Below the pieces are notes generated by a model. That model did not search any database, was not told the DNA's origin, and worked only from the letters and a program-made list of their open reading frames with translations. Position numbers and translations under genes: made by a program. A DNA stretch of 64,000 nt from Rhizobium sp. Leaf306 (GTDB taxonomy: Bacteria > Pseudomonadota > Alphaproteobacteria > Rhizobiales > Rhizobiaceae), in contig NZ_LMNX01000003.1 in assembly GCF_001423425.1 (NCBI RefSeq), forward strand, positions 467,044 to 531,043. Direction: 5' to 3'. This document shows, one piece after another, positions 27,417 through 35,933 of the stretch. Numbering within the stretch: position 1 is the stretch's first letter; the number at the start of each line of letters is the position of its first letter.

Positions 27417-29258
27417 TCATCGTGCAACGGCGTAGCCCTGTACGCCCCGCGGATTGGCGCCGGCCTTTACGAGTTGCACGTCACCGTCCATTTCGCGGGC
27501 AACTGCCGACAGACGCCCTTCCGACCATGCGTCGCCCACTGTGATCTTGTGTCCGCGTGCTGCCAGATCCTCGCAGACCGTTGCGGAGAAGCGCGATTCA
27601 AGCGTCACCGCACCGAGGCTGATTTCTCGCGGCCAGAAGGAGCTCGGCAGGTGATCGGTATGGAATGACGGAGCGTCGATCGCCTCCTGCAGGTTCATTC
27701 CCTTGTGCAAGTGGCGCAGCAGCATGATCAACTGCCACTGGTCCTGCTGATCTCCGCCCGGAGTTCCCAACGCCATGTAGGGCTTGCCATCGCGGAAGAC
27801 GGTGGTGGGCGTTAAGGTCGTGCGGGGTCTTGTCGATGGCATCAGCGACGAGTTGAGACCCTCCTCCAACCAGAACATCTGGCCGCGGGTCGTGAGGCTG
27901 AAGCCGAGACCTGGAATGACGGGGCTCGATTGGAACCACCCGCCGGACGGCGTGGCGGAAACCATGTTGCCCCATCGGTCGATCGTGCTGACTTGCACGG
28001 TATCGCCGCGCTGAGCACCCTCGCGGGTCAGCGCCGGTTCACCCTGCCGGTCGTTGGGCAACGGCTGCTCGCGCGCGACCGTCGGCTCGCCGCCGCCGAG
28101 CCCCGGCTGCATAATTGTACCCACAGCGCGCAGGGGCGGCAGGTTGGGGTTGCGACCGTCAGGCGAGCCTGGACGCACCTCAAGAGATGCAGAGCGACCA
28201 ATCAGAGCGCGACGGATGTCGGCGTAATCTGCAGACAGGAGTGTCGCCATCGGCACGTCGACGCTATCGCCATACCAGGCCTCGCGATCGGCCATGGAAA
28301 GCTTCGCGGTCTCAACAACGAGATGCACGAACTCTGCGCCCATCGGGTCAAGGTCCGCGATGTCGGTTCCCTTGAGGATCTGCAACATCTGCAAGAGGAC
28401 CGGCCCTTGAGACCAAGGTCCGCATTTGAACACTTCACAATCGCCGTAAGTTACCGACACCGGCTTCTCGATCGATGGCGTATAGTCTGCCATGTCCTGC
28501 GCTGTGATCAGGCCCTTGTGTCGTCGGCCTGAGACATCCCATACGTCCTGCGTTTCGCAGAACTGCTCGATCTGTTCGGCAACCGGTCCGCGATACCAGA
28601 AATCCAGGGCGGCATTGATCCTCGCCTCGCGGCTGCCGGCCGATTTCGTCTGATCGAGGATCAGTTGGTACATGTCGGCAATGTGCGGGTTACGAAAGAG
28701 CTTGCCCGACTGGGGCAGGGCACCGCCTGGCAGATAGACGGCGGCCGATGTTGGCCAGTGCGTCTGAAACAGCTCCTGCATCGATGCGATCGTGTTTGCG
28801 ATGCGCGGCACCAGCGGGTGACCAGTCCTTGCATAGTAGATCGCTGGGGCAAGAACTTCCTCGAGTTCAGCCTGTCCGTAGTCTCGCAAAAGCGTCAGCC
28901 ACGCGCCAAAAGCGCCCGGGATACAGGCTGCGAGAAGCCCTGTCCCGGGAATGATGTCCAGACCAAGTTCCTTGAAATACTGAATGGTCGCCTTCGCAGG
29001 AGATGGGCCCTGACCGGAAATGACAACCGGAGCATCGGCGCCCGCTGGGGTGACGATAATGGGAACTTCGCCGCCGGGGCCGTTCAGGTGCGGCTCCACC
29101 ACCTGCAGTACGAAACCAGCTGCCACGGCCGCGTCGAACGCCGTGTGCCCTTTTTCGAGAATAGACATACCAACGGTCGAAGCCAGCCAGTGCGTCGACG
29201 AAACTGCCCCAAAGGTGCCGCGCAGTTCCGGTCGGGTGGTAAATGTCATTTGCTTCAC
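27417..29258 (-). CDS. Gamma-glutamyltransferase-family protein
   Basis: A 613-residue GGT-family Ntn hydrolase with the processing threonine Thr420 in GDTVQVSTIDRWGN. The family segments HTAFDAAVAAGFVLQVVEPH, GSGG-like GPGGEVPI, STRPRTTLTPT, GTPGGDQQDQWQL and the AVAREMDG tail are present. It lacks a signal peptide. It is about 80 residues longer than the homologue at 14143, mainly in the large subunit. The GTG at 29258 gives MKQ before a Met at 29249; both starts are possible, and GAGGAG lies close upstream. It is the first gene of the third transporter operon and faces the GntR regulator. Hydrolysis of an imported gamma-glutamyl or other amide compound is the likely role. Confidence 0.88.
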   Translation of the reverse strand: MKQMTFTTRPELRGTFGAVSSTHWLASTVGMSILEKGHTAFDAAVAAGFVLQVVEPHLNGPGGEVPIIVTPAGADAPVVISGQGPSPAKATIQYFKELGLDIIPGTGLLAACIPGAFGAWLTLLRDYGQAELEEVLAPAIYYARTGHPLVPRIANTIASMQELFQTHWPTSAAVYLPGGALPQSGKLFRNPHIADMYQLILDQTKSAGSREARINAALDFWYRGPVAEQIEQFCETQDVWDVSGRRHKGLITAQDMADYTPSIEKPVSVTYGDCEVFKCGPWSQGPVLLQMLQILKGTDIADLDPMGAEFVHLVVETAKLSMADREAWYGDSVDVPMATLLSADYADIRRALIGRSASLEVRPGSPDGRNPNLPPLRAVGTIMQPGLGGGEPTVAREQPLPNDRQGEPALTREGAQRGDTVQVSTIDRWGNMVSATPSGGWFQSSPVIPGLGFSLTTRGQMFWLEEGLNSSLMPSTRPRTTLTPTTVFRDGKPYMALGTPGGDQQDQWQLIMLLRHLHKGMNLQEAIDAPSFHTDHLPSSFWPREISLGAVTLESRFSATVCEDLAARGHKITVGDAWSEGRLSAVAREMDGDVQLVKAGANPRGVQGYAVAR

Positions 29259-29337
29259 TCACTCCTCGTGGGAAGGCGGCAGCGGAGACAGGACCATTGT
29301 CTATCTCCACGCAAATTGCCTCCAACGTCCCTTTGGG

Positions 29338-29369
29338 ATACAATCCCGTCCTCTGTGGACACATTGTAT
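29338..29369. promoter_or_regulatory. ATTGTAT dyad between GGT and GntR genes, candidate operator
   Basis: A perfect 7-bp inverted repeat, ATACAAT (29338-29344) and ATTGTAT (29363-29369), with an 18-bp spacer lies in the 195-bp divergent promoter region. A further ATTGT occurs at 29296-29300. TTGTAT-like half-sites are common for FCD-type GntR repressors. Location and symmetry support an operator for the adjacent regulator; this is inference. Confidence 0.55.
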
Positions 29370-29453
29370 ATTATTCGGGCGCATGGCAAGTCAGTTGTGT
29401 AATTTACTTTCGTCGCGATAGGATGGTGTGTGACCTTGTGGGGAAGGAAACCT

Positions 29454-30179
29454 ATGCTGGATGGACGGACGCCACTGAAAAAAGCTCGTAGCGATGTTAT
29501 CGCCGACCAGCTGGAAGAAGCTGTGATCACAGGGGAAATTGCTGCTGGATCGCGGCTCGACGAGAACTCTCTCGCGGTCCAGTTCCAGGTGTCTCGCACG
29601 CCCGTCCGTGAGGCTCTTCGCATCCTGTGCGGCCGGGGACTGGCCGAGCGGGAAGCATTCAAGGGCGTCATTGTCACCCAGATTTCCACGGAGCGCATCG
29701 ACGAAATGTTCGAGGCCATGGCGGAACTGGAAGCGACATGCGGCAGGCTGTCGTCCCAGCGCATGACGATGCGCGAACGGGCTGAGCTGGAAGCCATGCA
29801 TCGTGAGATGAACGGCCTCGCACAGGATGGAGACCACGTTGGCTACAACGCCGTTAACACGGAGTTTCACAGCCTGCTGTTTCAGGGTTGCCACAACAGG
29901 GATCTGATCAGTGCAGCGCAAACGCTGCGGTTGAAGCTTGCTCCCTTCCGGAAATATCAGCTGAAGGACGTGGGGCGTCTGAAACGATCGTGTGACGAGC
30001 ATCAGCAAATCGTTGACGCGGTTCTCGAGCAGGATGCGAAAGCCGCCGAAAACGCACTGAGGCGGCATCTGGTCTCGGCCGCGCAAGAGGTTTTGGTCAG
30101 GCGTCAGCAGCAGAAGGTAAAGACCATCCAGGACAATGATCCGCTGGATAATAAGGAGGCTCATGATGACGCAGGATGA
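29454..30179 (+). CDS. GntR-family regulator, FCD (FadR) subfamily
   Basis: A 241-residue regulator. The N-terminal winged helix (residues about 10-75) shows DQLEEAVITGEIAAGSRLDE, VSRTPVREALRIL and the wing GVIVTQIS. The C-terminal all-helical FCD domain carries the metal-ligand pattern NTEFHSLLFQGCHN and later DEHQQIVDAV. The ATG at 29454 is preceded by GGGGAAGGAAACCT; a GTG at 29430 would add eight residues. It is divergent from the GGT-transporter operon and most likely represses it until an organic-acid or amino-acid-like ligand binds. The stop lies 16 bp inside the next gene. Confidence 0.9.
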   Translation: MLDGRTPLKKARSDVIADQLEEAVITGEIAAGSRLDENSLAVQFQVSRTPVREALRILCGRGLAEREAFKGVIVTQISTERIDEMFEAMAELEATCGRLSSQRMTMRERAELEAMHREMNGLAQDGDHVGYNAVNTEFHSLLFQGCHNRDLISAAQTLRLKLAPFRKYQLKDVGRLKRSCDEHQQIVDAVLEQDAKAAENALRRHLVSAAQEVLVRRQQQKVKTIQDNDPLDNKEAHDDAG

Positions 30180-30552
30180 TGAAAAACAGGCCATCCGCGA
30201 CGTCATTGGCGTCATGCAACAAGCGTGGAATACCGGCAACTTTCATGGCTACATGGCTGGCTTTGCCAACCCGGATGTCGTCTTTGTTTCCCGCGGCCGC
30301 GTCCAGAAGGATTGGCAAGCGACGCTCGACCATTACATCAGCGATTATGGCGGGTCCGAGGGCTCGCAAGGTCAGCTGACCTTTTCCAATATCCGCATCG
30401 AAATCCTGTGCGATGACGCAGCCCAGCTCATCAGCAACTACCAGCTGATCCGCCCAGCGGGAAATCAGACGGGAGTGAACACGCGGCTGATGCGCAAGCG
30501 CGAAGGAAGGTGGCTGATCGCCCTCAACCACGTTTCGCAGGTCGAGATGTGA
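30163..30552 (+). CDS. NTF2-like (DUF4440/SnoaL-type) small protein
   Basis: A 129-residue protein of the NTF2-like fold. The N-terminal helix AIRDVIGVMQQAWNTGNFHGYMAGF is described here only by its ends (AIRD to AGF). Strands follow with VVFVSRGR, DYGGSEG, LTFSNIRIEIL and a C-terminal LMRKREGRWLIALNHVS. The family covers small-molecule isomerases, hydrolases and binding proteins; DUF4440 members often lack proven function. AAGGAGG lies four to seven bases before two possible ATGs (30163 and 30166). The start overlaps the GntR gene, so the two are co-translated. A role in handling the compound imported by the neighbouring module is likely but unspecified. Confidence 0.8.
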   Translation: MMTQDDEKQAIRDVIGVMQQAWNTGNFHGYMAGFANPDVVFVSRGRVQKDWQATLDHYISDYGGSEGSQGQLTFSNIRIEILCDDAAQLISNYQLIRPAGNQTGVNTRLMRKREGRWLIALNHVSQVEM

Positions 30553-30677
30553 AGTCTTGTCTTTGGTTCGTCACCATGGTGATTGGCCTAGAACGTTGAC
30601 GTCAAATATTTAATCACCTGCAAATCTGTGAACAAGGCAGGGAGCTCGATGCATTCGCTAAGTCTTACCGAAAGTGC

Positions 30678-30709
30678 GGAGGCCGGCCTTAAAGCCGACC
30701 TCCGGTTTT
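30678..30709 (+). terminator. Stem-loop terminator between convergent operons
   Basis: GGAGGCCGGC and GCCGACCTCC (30678-30703) form a stem with one mismatch around a six-base loop, followed on the plus strand by GGTTTTG. It terminates the GntR-NTF2 transcript and also lies eight bases after the stop of the convergent TRAP binding-protein gene. Confidence 0.65.
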
Positions 30710-30710
30710 G

Positions 30711-31826
30711 TTACTTGCCCGAGGCCTGGGCGGAGTACATGTAGCTGTCATAGCTGTATTCGGCGACGCGGAACCACTCGAAGGACTCGTCCCTGAACTT
30801 CTTCCAGCCCGGATAGATCTTTGCCCATGCCGGGTGCTTGGCGCTATATTCCGCGTAGAGCTCGAACGTCGTCTTGTAGGCGGCATCCATGACATCGCGT
30901 GGCAGCGGTCGCAGTTTGACGCCCTTGCCGACGAGCGAACGGATCGCTGCGGTGTTCTTCACATCGTAGAGTGCCTGCATGTTGATGTTCGCCGCCTTGC
31001 AGGCGGCATCGAGTGCGGCCTTGTAGGCGGGAGGCAGACCCTCATACTGTGCCTTGTTGATGAAGAAGTGGATCGTCAGGCCACCTTCCCAATAGGCCGG
31101 ATAGTAGTAGTTCGGCGCAATCTGATAGAAGCCGAGGCGTTCGTCGTCATAGGGGCCGATCCACTCGGCCGCGTCGATTGTTCCGCGCTCGAGAGCCGGA
31201 TAGATATCGCCCCCCGGTAGCTGCTGCGGCACCACGCCGAGCCGAGACATCACTTCGCCGGCGACACCGGCGATGCGCATCTTGACGCCCTTGAGGTCGG
31301 CGACGCCCTTGATCTCCTTGCGGAACCATCCACCCATCTGGGCACCGGTGGCCCCGCCGGGGATGCCAACCACGCCATAGGCAGAGAGAAACTCGTTATA
31401 GGCCTCGTTGCCGCCGCCGTGGTAAAGCCAGGCGTTCTGCTGACGACCATTGAGACCGAAGGGGATGGTCGAGCCGATCGCAAATGTCGGATCCTTGCCG
31501 GTGAAATAGTATCCGCAGGTATGAGCGATCTCGACGGTGTTCGCTTTCACCGCATCGATCGCCTGCGGTCCGGGTACGAGTTCGCCGGCCTGAAACACCT
31601 GAATTTGGAATTTCCCGTCGGTGATCTTCGACAGTGTCTCCGCCATGACGGATGCGCCGCCGTAAATCGTGTCGAGGTTGTTCGGGAAGCCCGAAGTCAG
31701 GCGCCATTTGATGCTCGGCAGTTCTTGGGCAACCGCCGGTGCGGCGAGTGCGGTCGCGGCGACTGTTGCCGCCCCTCCGACTGCGCCTTTCGTCAGGAAA
31801 TTGCGTCTGTTGATGGTTTCCGTCAT
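30711..31826 (-). CDS. TRAP transporter substrate-binding protein, TakP-like
   Basis: A 371-residue DctP-type binding protein. The N-terminus is a Tat signal (NRRNFLTKG, then an Ala-rich stretch to AVAQ), so it is exported folded. The segments MRIAGVAGEVMSRLGVVPQQ, GGDIYPALERGTIDAAEW, GPYDDERLGFYQIAPNYYYP and YWEGGLTIHFFINK match the TakP branch, whose members bind 2-oxo acids, lactate or related carboxylates with a metal ion. It is the last gene of the operon, 62 bp after the large permease. The ligand is a carboxylate by family; the precise one is unknown. Confidence 0.9.
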   Translation of the reverse strand: MTETINRRNFLTKGAVGGAATVAATALAAPAVAQELPSIKWRLTSGFPNNLDTIYGGASVMAETLSKITDGKFQIQVFQAGELVPGPQAIDAVKANTVEIAHTCGYYFTGKDPTFAIGSTIPFGLNGRQQNAWLYHGGGNEAYNEFLSAYGVVGIPGGATGAQMGGWFRKEIKGVADLKGVKMRIAGVAGEVMSRLGVVPQQLPGGDIYPALERGTIDAAEWIGPYDDERLGFYQIAPNYYYPAYWEGGLTIHFFINKAQYEGLPPAYKAALDAACKAANINMQALYDVKNTAAIRSLVGKGVKLRPLPRDVMDAAYKTTFELYAEYSAKHPAWAKIYPGWKKFRDESFEWFRVAEYSYDSYMYSAQASGK

Positions 31827-31888
31827 TGCGTTTCCTCCTCCTCAGGTTCGGCAGTATCGAACGCACGCTGTGCGATCAAAGCGTGTGT

Positions 31889-33457
31889 CTAGTTTTTCGG
31901 TGCGCCGAAGCTTGGCGTCGGGGAACCGAAATCTGGTGCAGGGATATCAACGGCCGGGGCGGCGGGATCGCCGGAAGACTGCTCCGGTGCGCCGAATGGC
32001 TGGGTCGGTGTTCCAAACGGGTTAGCGCCATCGGCACCCGGCATCGGTACGTTGAGCTCAATCGTCGATGGATCGACGACGGCAGATCCTGATTTGTAGT
32101 GGGTCACGAGACCCGGAAAGACGATGACGACGACGACCATGACGAGCTGGATCGCCAGGTAGGGCAGGGAGCCCATGTAGATCTGGCCGGATGTGACCGG
32201 CTGGATTGTCGCACCGGTGATGCGATCCTTGTAGGCCCTCGTCGGAGCGACGGAGCGCAGGTAAAATAGCGAGAACCCGAACGGCGGATGCATGAACGAG
32301 GTCTGCATGTTGATTGCCAGCATCACGCCGAACCAAATCAGGTCGATGCCGAGCGCATCGGCAACCGGTGCCAGCAGCGGGATGATGATGAAGGCCAGCT
32401 CGAAATAATCGAGAAAAAAGGCCAGGAAGAATACGAGCAGATTGGCAACGATCAGGAATCCGATCTCGCCGCCCGGGATCGACGTCATCAGGTGCTCGAC
32501 CCAGACGTGACCGTCAACACCGTAGAAGGTCAGCGAAAACACGCGCGCGCCGAGCAAGATGAAGATCACGAAGGAGGACAGTTTCGCCGTCGCGTAAAGG
32601 GCCGACTTCACCATCGCCAGCGTAAGCTTGCGATTGAAGGCTGCAAGAAGCAGAGCACCGACTGCGCCCATCGCGCCGCCTTCGGTCGGCGTCGCAAGGC
32701 CGATAAAGATTGTGCCGAGAACGAGGAAGATCAGCACGAGCGGCGGCACGAGCGAGGTGATGACCTTGGCCACAAGCTTCCAGCCACGAAGCGATCGCGC
32801 CTCGATGGGAAGAGCCGGCACGCTTGCCGGACGCAGGAAAGACATCAGGATGATGTAGCCGGTATAGGCGGCAACCAGCATGAGACCGGGCACGAGTGCG
32901 CCCTTGTACATGTCGCCGACCGAGCGGCCGAGCTGGTCGGCCAGAATGATCAGCACGAGGCTGGGCGGAATAATCTGGGCAAGCGTTCCCGACGCTGCGA
33001 TCGTGCCGGCCGCGACCCGTCGGTCGTAACCATATCGCAGCATGATCGGCAGCGAGATCAGGCCCATCGAGATGACGGAGGCCGCAACGACGCCTGTGGT
33101 GGCTGCAAGGATGGCGCCCACGAAGATGACCGCGAAGGCGAGCCCGCCGCGGATCGGGCCGAACAGCTGGCCGATCGTATCGAGCAGATCCTCGGCCATT
33201 CCGCTTCGTTCGAGAATCAGCCCCATAAAGGTGAAGAAAGGAATGGCGAGCAGCGTCTCGTTCGACATCTGCCCGAAGATGCGGTCAGGGATCGCTCCGA
33301 ACAGGTTGATGGGCAAAAGGCCCATTTCGATGCCGATGAAACCGAAGACAAAGCCGACAAAGGCGAGTGCGAAGGCAACCGGATAACCAAGCAGCAACAC
33401 GACGATCAGTGATAGAAACATGATCGGCGCGAGATTTTCCGCAAAGAATGCAAACAT
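31889..33457 (-). CDS. TRAP transporter large permease (DctM-like) with Pro-rich tail
   Basis: A 522-residue polytopic permease that carries the sodium-coupled transport step of a TRAP system. Family signatures are PVAFALAFVG, IPFFTFMGLILERSGMAEDL, the GVVAASVISMGLISLPIML helix region, LATPTEGGAMGAVGALLLA, and NMQTSFMHPPFGFSLFYLRS. After the last helix (residue about 450) a hydrophilic tail of about 54 residues is unusual. It is rich in Pro, Gly and Phe with repeated FGTP/FGAP/FGSP units. The ATG at 33457 follows the small permease stop by 21 bp. It pairs with that protein and the TakP-like binding protein. Confidence 0.93.
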   Translation of the reverse strand: MFAFFAENLAPIMFLSLIVVLLLGYPVAFALAFVGFVFGFIGIEMGLLPINLFGAIPDRIFGQMSNETLLAIPFFTFMGLILERSGMAEDLLDTIGQLFGPIRGGLAFAVIFVGAILAATTGVVAASVISMGLISLPIMLRYGYDRRVAAGTIAASGTLAQIIPPSLVLIILADQLGRSVGDMYKGALVPGLMLVAAYTGYIILMSFLRPASVPALPIEARSLRGWKLVAKVITSLVPPLVLIFLVLGTIFIGLATPTEGGAMGAVGALLLAAFNRKLTLAMVKSALYATAKLSSFVIFILLGARVFSLTFYGVDGHVWVEHLMTSIPGGEIGFLIVANLLVFFLAFFLDYFELAFIIIPLLAPVADALGIDLIWFGVMLAINMQTSFMHPPFGFSLFYLRSVAPTRAYKDRITGATIQPVTSGQIYMGSLPYLAIQLVMVVVVIVFPGLVTHYKSGSAVVDPSTIELNVPMPGADGANPFGTPTQPFGAPEQSSGDPAAPAVDIPAPDFGSPTPSFGAPKN

Positions 33458-33478
33458 ATGAGCGTATCCTGCTACGAA

Positions 33479-34027
33479 TTAGAGCGCTTGCGCTTCGGCG
33501 TCGGCGAGAGCGACGGCGTCGGGCATCGCACCGCTGAGGATCGCTAGCCGTTTAATCAGTTCCGACAGTCCCTGGAGTGCCAGCAGGCCGAAACCAATCG
33601 GGATCATGGCCCAGACTGGCCACAGCACCAGCCCACCGGTATTGTTGGAGACCTCTCCGCTCACATATTTGGCGATGACGATCGGCCAGGACAGGTAGAT
33701 GGTGACGAGGCAGAACGGCATCAGGAAGAAGATTGTCCCGAACACCTCGATCCAAAGCTGCGCCCGTCTGGGCAGCTGGCCATAGACCAGATCGACCTTG
33801 ACGTGCTCGCTGCTCAGCAATGTCCAGGCCGCCGCCAACAGGAAGGCTGCGGAGAAAAGGTACCATTGCGCCTCGAGCCAGGCATTTGAGCTCAGATTGA
33901 AGACTTTTCGGGTCACTGCGTTGATGGCGCTGATCAGCACTGCCGCCAACAAAAGCCATGAAACGGCTTTACCGAAAAGCGTGTTCATCGCGTCGATAGC
34001 GCGCGACACGGCGAGTAGACCAGACAT
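33479..34027 (-). CDS. TRAP transporter small permease (DctQ-like)
   Basis: A 182-residue four-helix membrane protein of the DctQ type: first helix SWLLLAAVLISAINAVTR, a conserved SNAWLEAQWYLFSAAFLLAA helix, HVKVDLVYGQLPRRAQLWIE, and two further helices ending QGLSELIKRLAIL. The ATG at 34027 has GGGAGGG six bases upstream; longer readings upstream lack family similarity. It is the first gene of the three-gene TRAP operon. Confidence 0.9.
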   Translation of the reverse strand: MSGLLAVSRAIDAMNTLFGKAVSWLLLAAVLISAINAVTRKVFNLSSNAWLEAQWYLFSAAFLLAAAWTLLSSEHVKVDLVYGQLPRRAQLWIEVFGTIFFLMPFCLVTIYLSWPIVIAKYVSGEVSNNTGGLVLWPVWAMIPIGFGLLALQGLSELIKRLAILSGAMPDAVALADAEAQAL

Positions 34028-34371
34028 TACAAACCCTCCCAGGCAAGCTGCCCGAAGGCAGCTGTCCCATGCACTACTATCGCCGCAAATCACACGCGAC
34101 AAGAGCATTATGACAAGAGGCCAATCTAGCGGTCTGGGAAAAGGCTTCGATACACGTTGCTATGGGCTGGAACAGACAGTGACGCAGGGAGCGCAAACGT
34201 CCCCGCTGATTCTCGATTTCGACGCTTATTCTTTTCGCATGCAGGGTGAACGCGTGACGCGCATGACGAGCGATTTTTGTCGCCAAATCAGTGACTTTGA
34301 GAAAAGAGACCTGGTTGCATCCGCCGTCGCTTCGGGCGACAATCGACGGATAGTGCACCGACGGCAAGCAA
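34028..34371. other. Intergenic region upstream of the TRAP operon
   Basis: About 340 bp between the small permease start and the hairpin that follows the LivK-like gene. It should hold the TRAP operon promoter. No open frame with recognisable motifs is seen on either strand. Confidence 0.45.
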
Positions 34372-34392
34372 ACGGGCGCCTAGGGCGCCCGT
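34372..34392 (-). terminator. Stem-loop after the LivK-like gene
   Basis: A perfect 9-bp stem, ACGGGCGCC (34372-34380) and GGCGCCCGT (34384-34392), with a three-base loop lies 24 bp past the stop. The following minus-strand bases are TTGCTTGCC, so the T-tract is weak. It may act as an mRNA-protecting structure as much as a terminator. Confidence 0.6.
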
Positions 34393-34415
34393 CGCAATAC
34401 AGATCCGGAGCGGCC

Positions 34416-35519
34416 TTATTCGGCCACAACCGTCTTTCCGCCTTCCCACTTGTAGACGGAAAAGCTCTGCGAGCTTAGATCGCCGGTTTCACCGTAGGTC
34501 AGTTCGCCAATGGCAGTCTTGATACCGGTGCCATCCTTGAGCGCGGCAGCAACTGCCTCAGCGTCGTCGGTGCTGCCAGCCTTGGCGATGCCGGCGGCGA
34601 TGACCTCGACGGCTGCATAGGCGTTGAGGGTAAAGGCTTCGGCGGGGATCTTCTTTGCAATGAGCGCATCGGCCGCGGCCTTGCTGTCTGCATTCTTCAG
34701 CGCGTCGGCAGCGTTGGTGAAGATCGTGCCGTTGGCTGCGTCGCCGCCCGTGGTGATGAACTCGCTATTGGAAAGGCCGTCACCCGCGATCAGCTGCACA
34801 TTCATGCCGGCATCCTTCATCTGGCGCACCAGAAGGCCTGCTTCCGGGTGATAGCCGCCGAAATAGAGGACTTCGGTGCCTTCCGACTTCAGGCGTGTCA
34901 CCAGCGCGCTAAAATCCTTGTCGCCCGCCGTCAGCGCGTCGTTGAAGACTTCCGTGATGCCGGCCGCATTCAGCGATGCCTTGAAGGCATCGGCGAGACC
35001 CTTGCCATACTGCCCCTTGTCGTTGAGGATCGCGATCTTCTTGTCCTTGAATTTCTCGACCACGAATTTTGCTGCAACGTCCGCCTGCTGGTCGTCCCGG
35101 CCGCAGGTGCGAAACACGGTGGAAAGGCCACGCGCGGTCAGTTCCGGCGAAGTGGCTGTCGGGGTAACCATCAGTGCACCGTTTTCGGCAAACGCGACCG
35201 AGGCGGGGATAGAGACGCCCGATGTGACAGGGCCAACCACGAAACGGATATCGTCGGCAATCAGCTGATTGGCGGCAGATACGCCCTGTTTGGGTTCGCC
35301 GGCATCGTCGACAATTTTGAGCACGAGCTTCTCGCCGTTGACGCCGCCCTTCTTGTTGATTTCCTCGACCGCGGTTTCAGCGCCGTTCTTGATCTGCGCG
35401 CCGATCGCAGCAACCGGGCCGGTCAGCGGCGCGATGAGGCCGACCGTGATGTCGGCGTAGGCAAGCGGGGCGAATGCGAGTGTGGCAGCGAATGCCGCAG
35501 TGATTGTCTTCAATGTCAT
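34416..35519 (-). CDS. Branched-chain amino acid-type ABC binding protein (LivK-like), orphan
   Basis: A 367-residue type-I periplasmic binding protein (Peripla_BP_6). The signal peptide is [19 protein letters not shown], followed by [53 protein letters not shown], the [18 protein letters not shown] segment and the C-terminal [14 protein letters not shown]. These fit the Leu/Ile/Val-binding group. The ATG at 35519 has CCAGGAGACTGAC upstream. No livHMGF genes are adjacent, so it must use permeases encoded elsewhere or the set at 54709-58037, whose own binding protein is distinct. Ligand specificity is inferred only from overall family resemblance. Confidence 0.9.
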   Translation of the reverse strand: MTLKTITAAFAATLAFAPLAYADITVGLIAPLTGPVAAIGAQIKNGAETAVEEINKKGGVNGEKLVLKIVDDAGEPKQGVSAANQLIADDIRFVVGPVTSGVSIPASVAFAENGALMVTPTATSPELTARGLSTVFRTCGRDDQQADVAAKFVVEKFKDKKIAILNDKGQYGKGLADAFKASLNAAGITEVFNDALTAGDKDFSALVTRLKSEGTEVLYFGGYHPEAGLLVRQMKDAGMNVQLIAGDGLSNSEFITTGGDAANGTIFTNAADALKNADSKAAADALIAKKIPAEAFTLNAYAAVEVIAAGIAKAGSTDDAEAVAAALKDGTGIKTAIGELTYGETGDLSSQSFSVYKWEGGKTVVAE

Positions 35520-35933
35520 GTCAGTCTCCTGGGATGCGGACCTCCCGACCCGCGTGCTAATCGTGCGCCGAACCCGCTCAAACCGTCGGCAATGCCATGA
35601 CTGGTGGAAGAGGGAGGGCGCGTCCGGTCCGCGCGTGGCCATAGTGAGCTTCTCCGTGCGTCCGACAATTTTCCTAGAAATATTGGGCCGGTGACGCAAG
35701 AAGATAACCGGAAGCAATGACCTCTTGATTGAATAATTCACGCCTTCTTGTGGGGACGTGATGGGCGGCTGCAGCCGTGCCCTTTCATGCCGGCAACTCA
35801 CACGACGGAACCAACCCATGATCCGGGCAGCCGTCCATGGCGCCCCGACGGCGATCAGCGGATACGTGTCGTTCTCCACACTGCGCCGCGGTTCGAAGAC
35901 AACGACGGTGGGCATATTGCTGATAGTGGCGAC
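35520..35933. other. Intergenic region between LivK-like and opp ATPase genes
   Basis: About 410 bp. It holds the promoter of the LivK-like gene and the end of the opp operon, since both are transcribed leftward. A short AT-rich tract lies at about 35670-35740. No protein motif or clear terminator was recognised. Confidence 0.45.

Noticed and set aside
30595-30608. Palindrome TTGACGTCAA between the NTF2-like gene and the TRAP terminator
   Set aside because: It is a single short palindrome downstream of convergent genes, without a promoter or partner site. Ten-base palindromes arise by chance at this scale.
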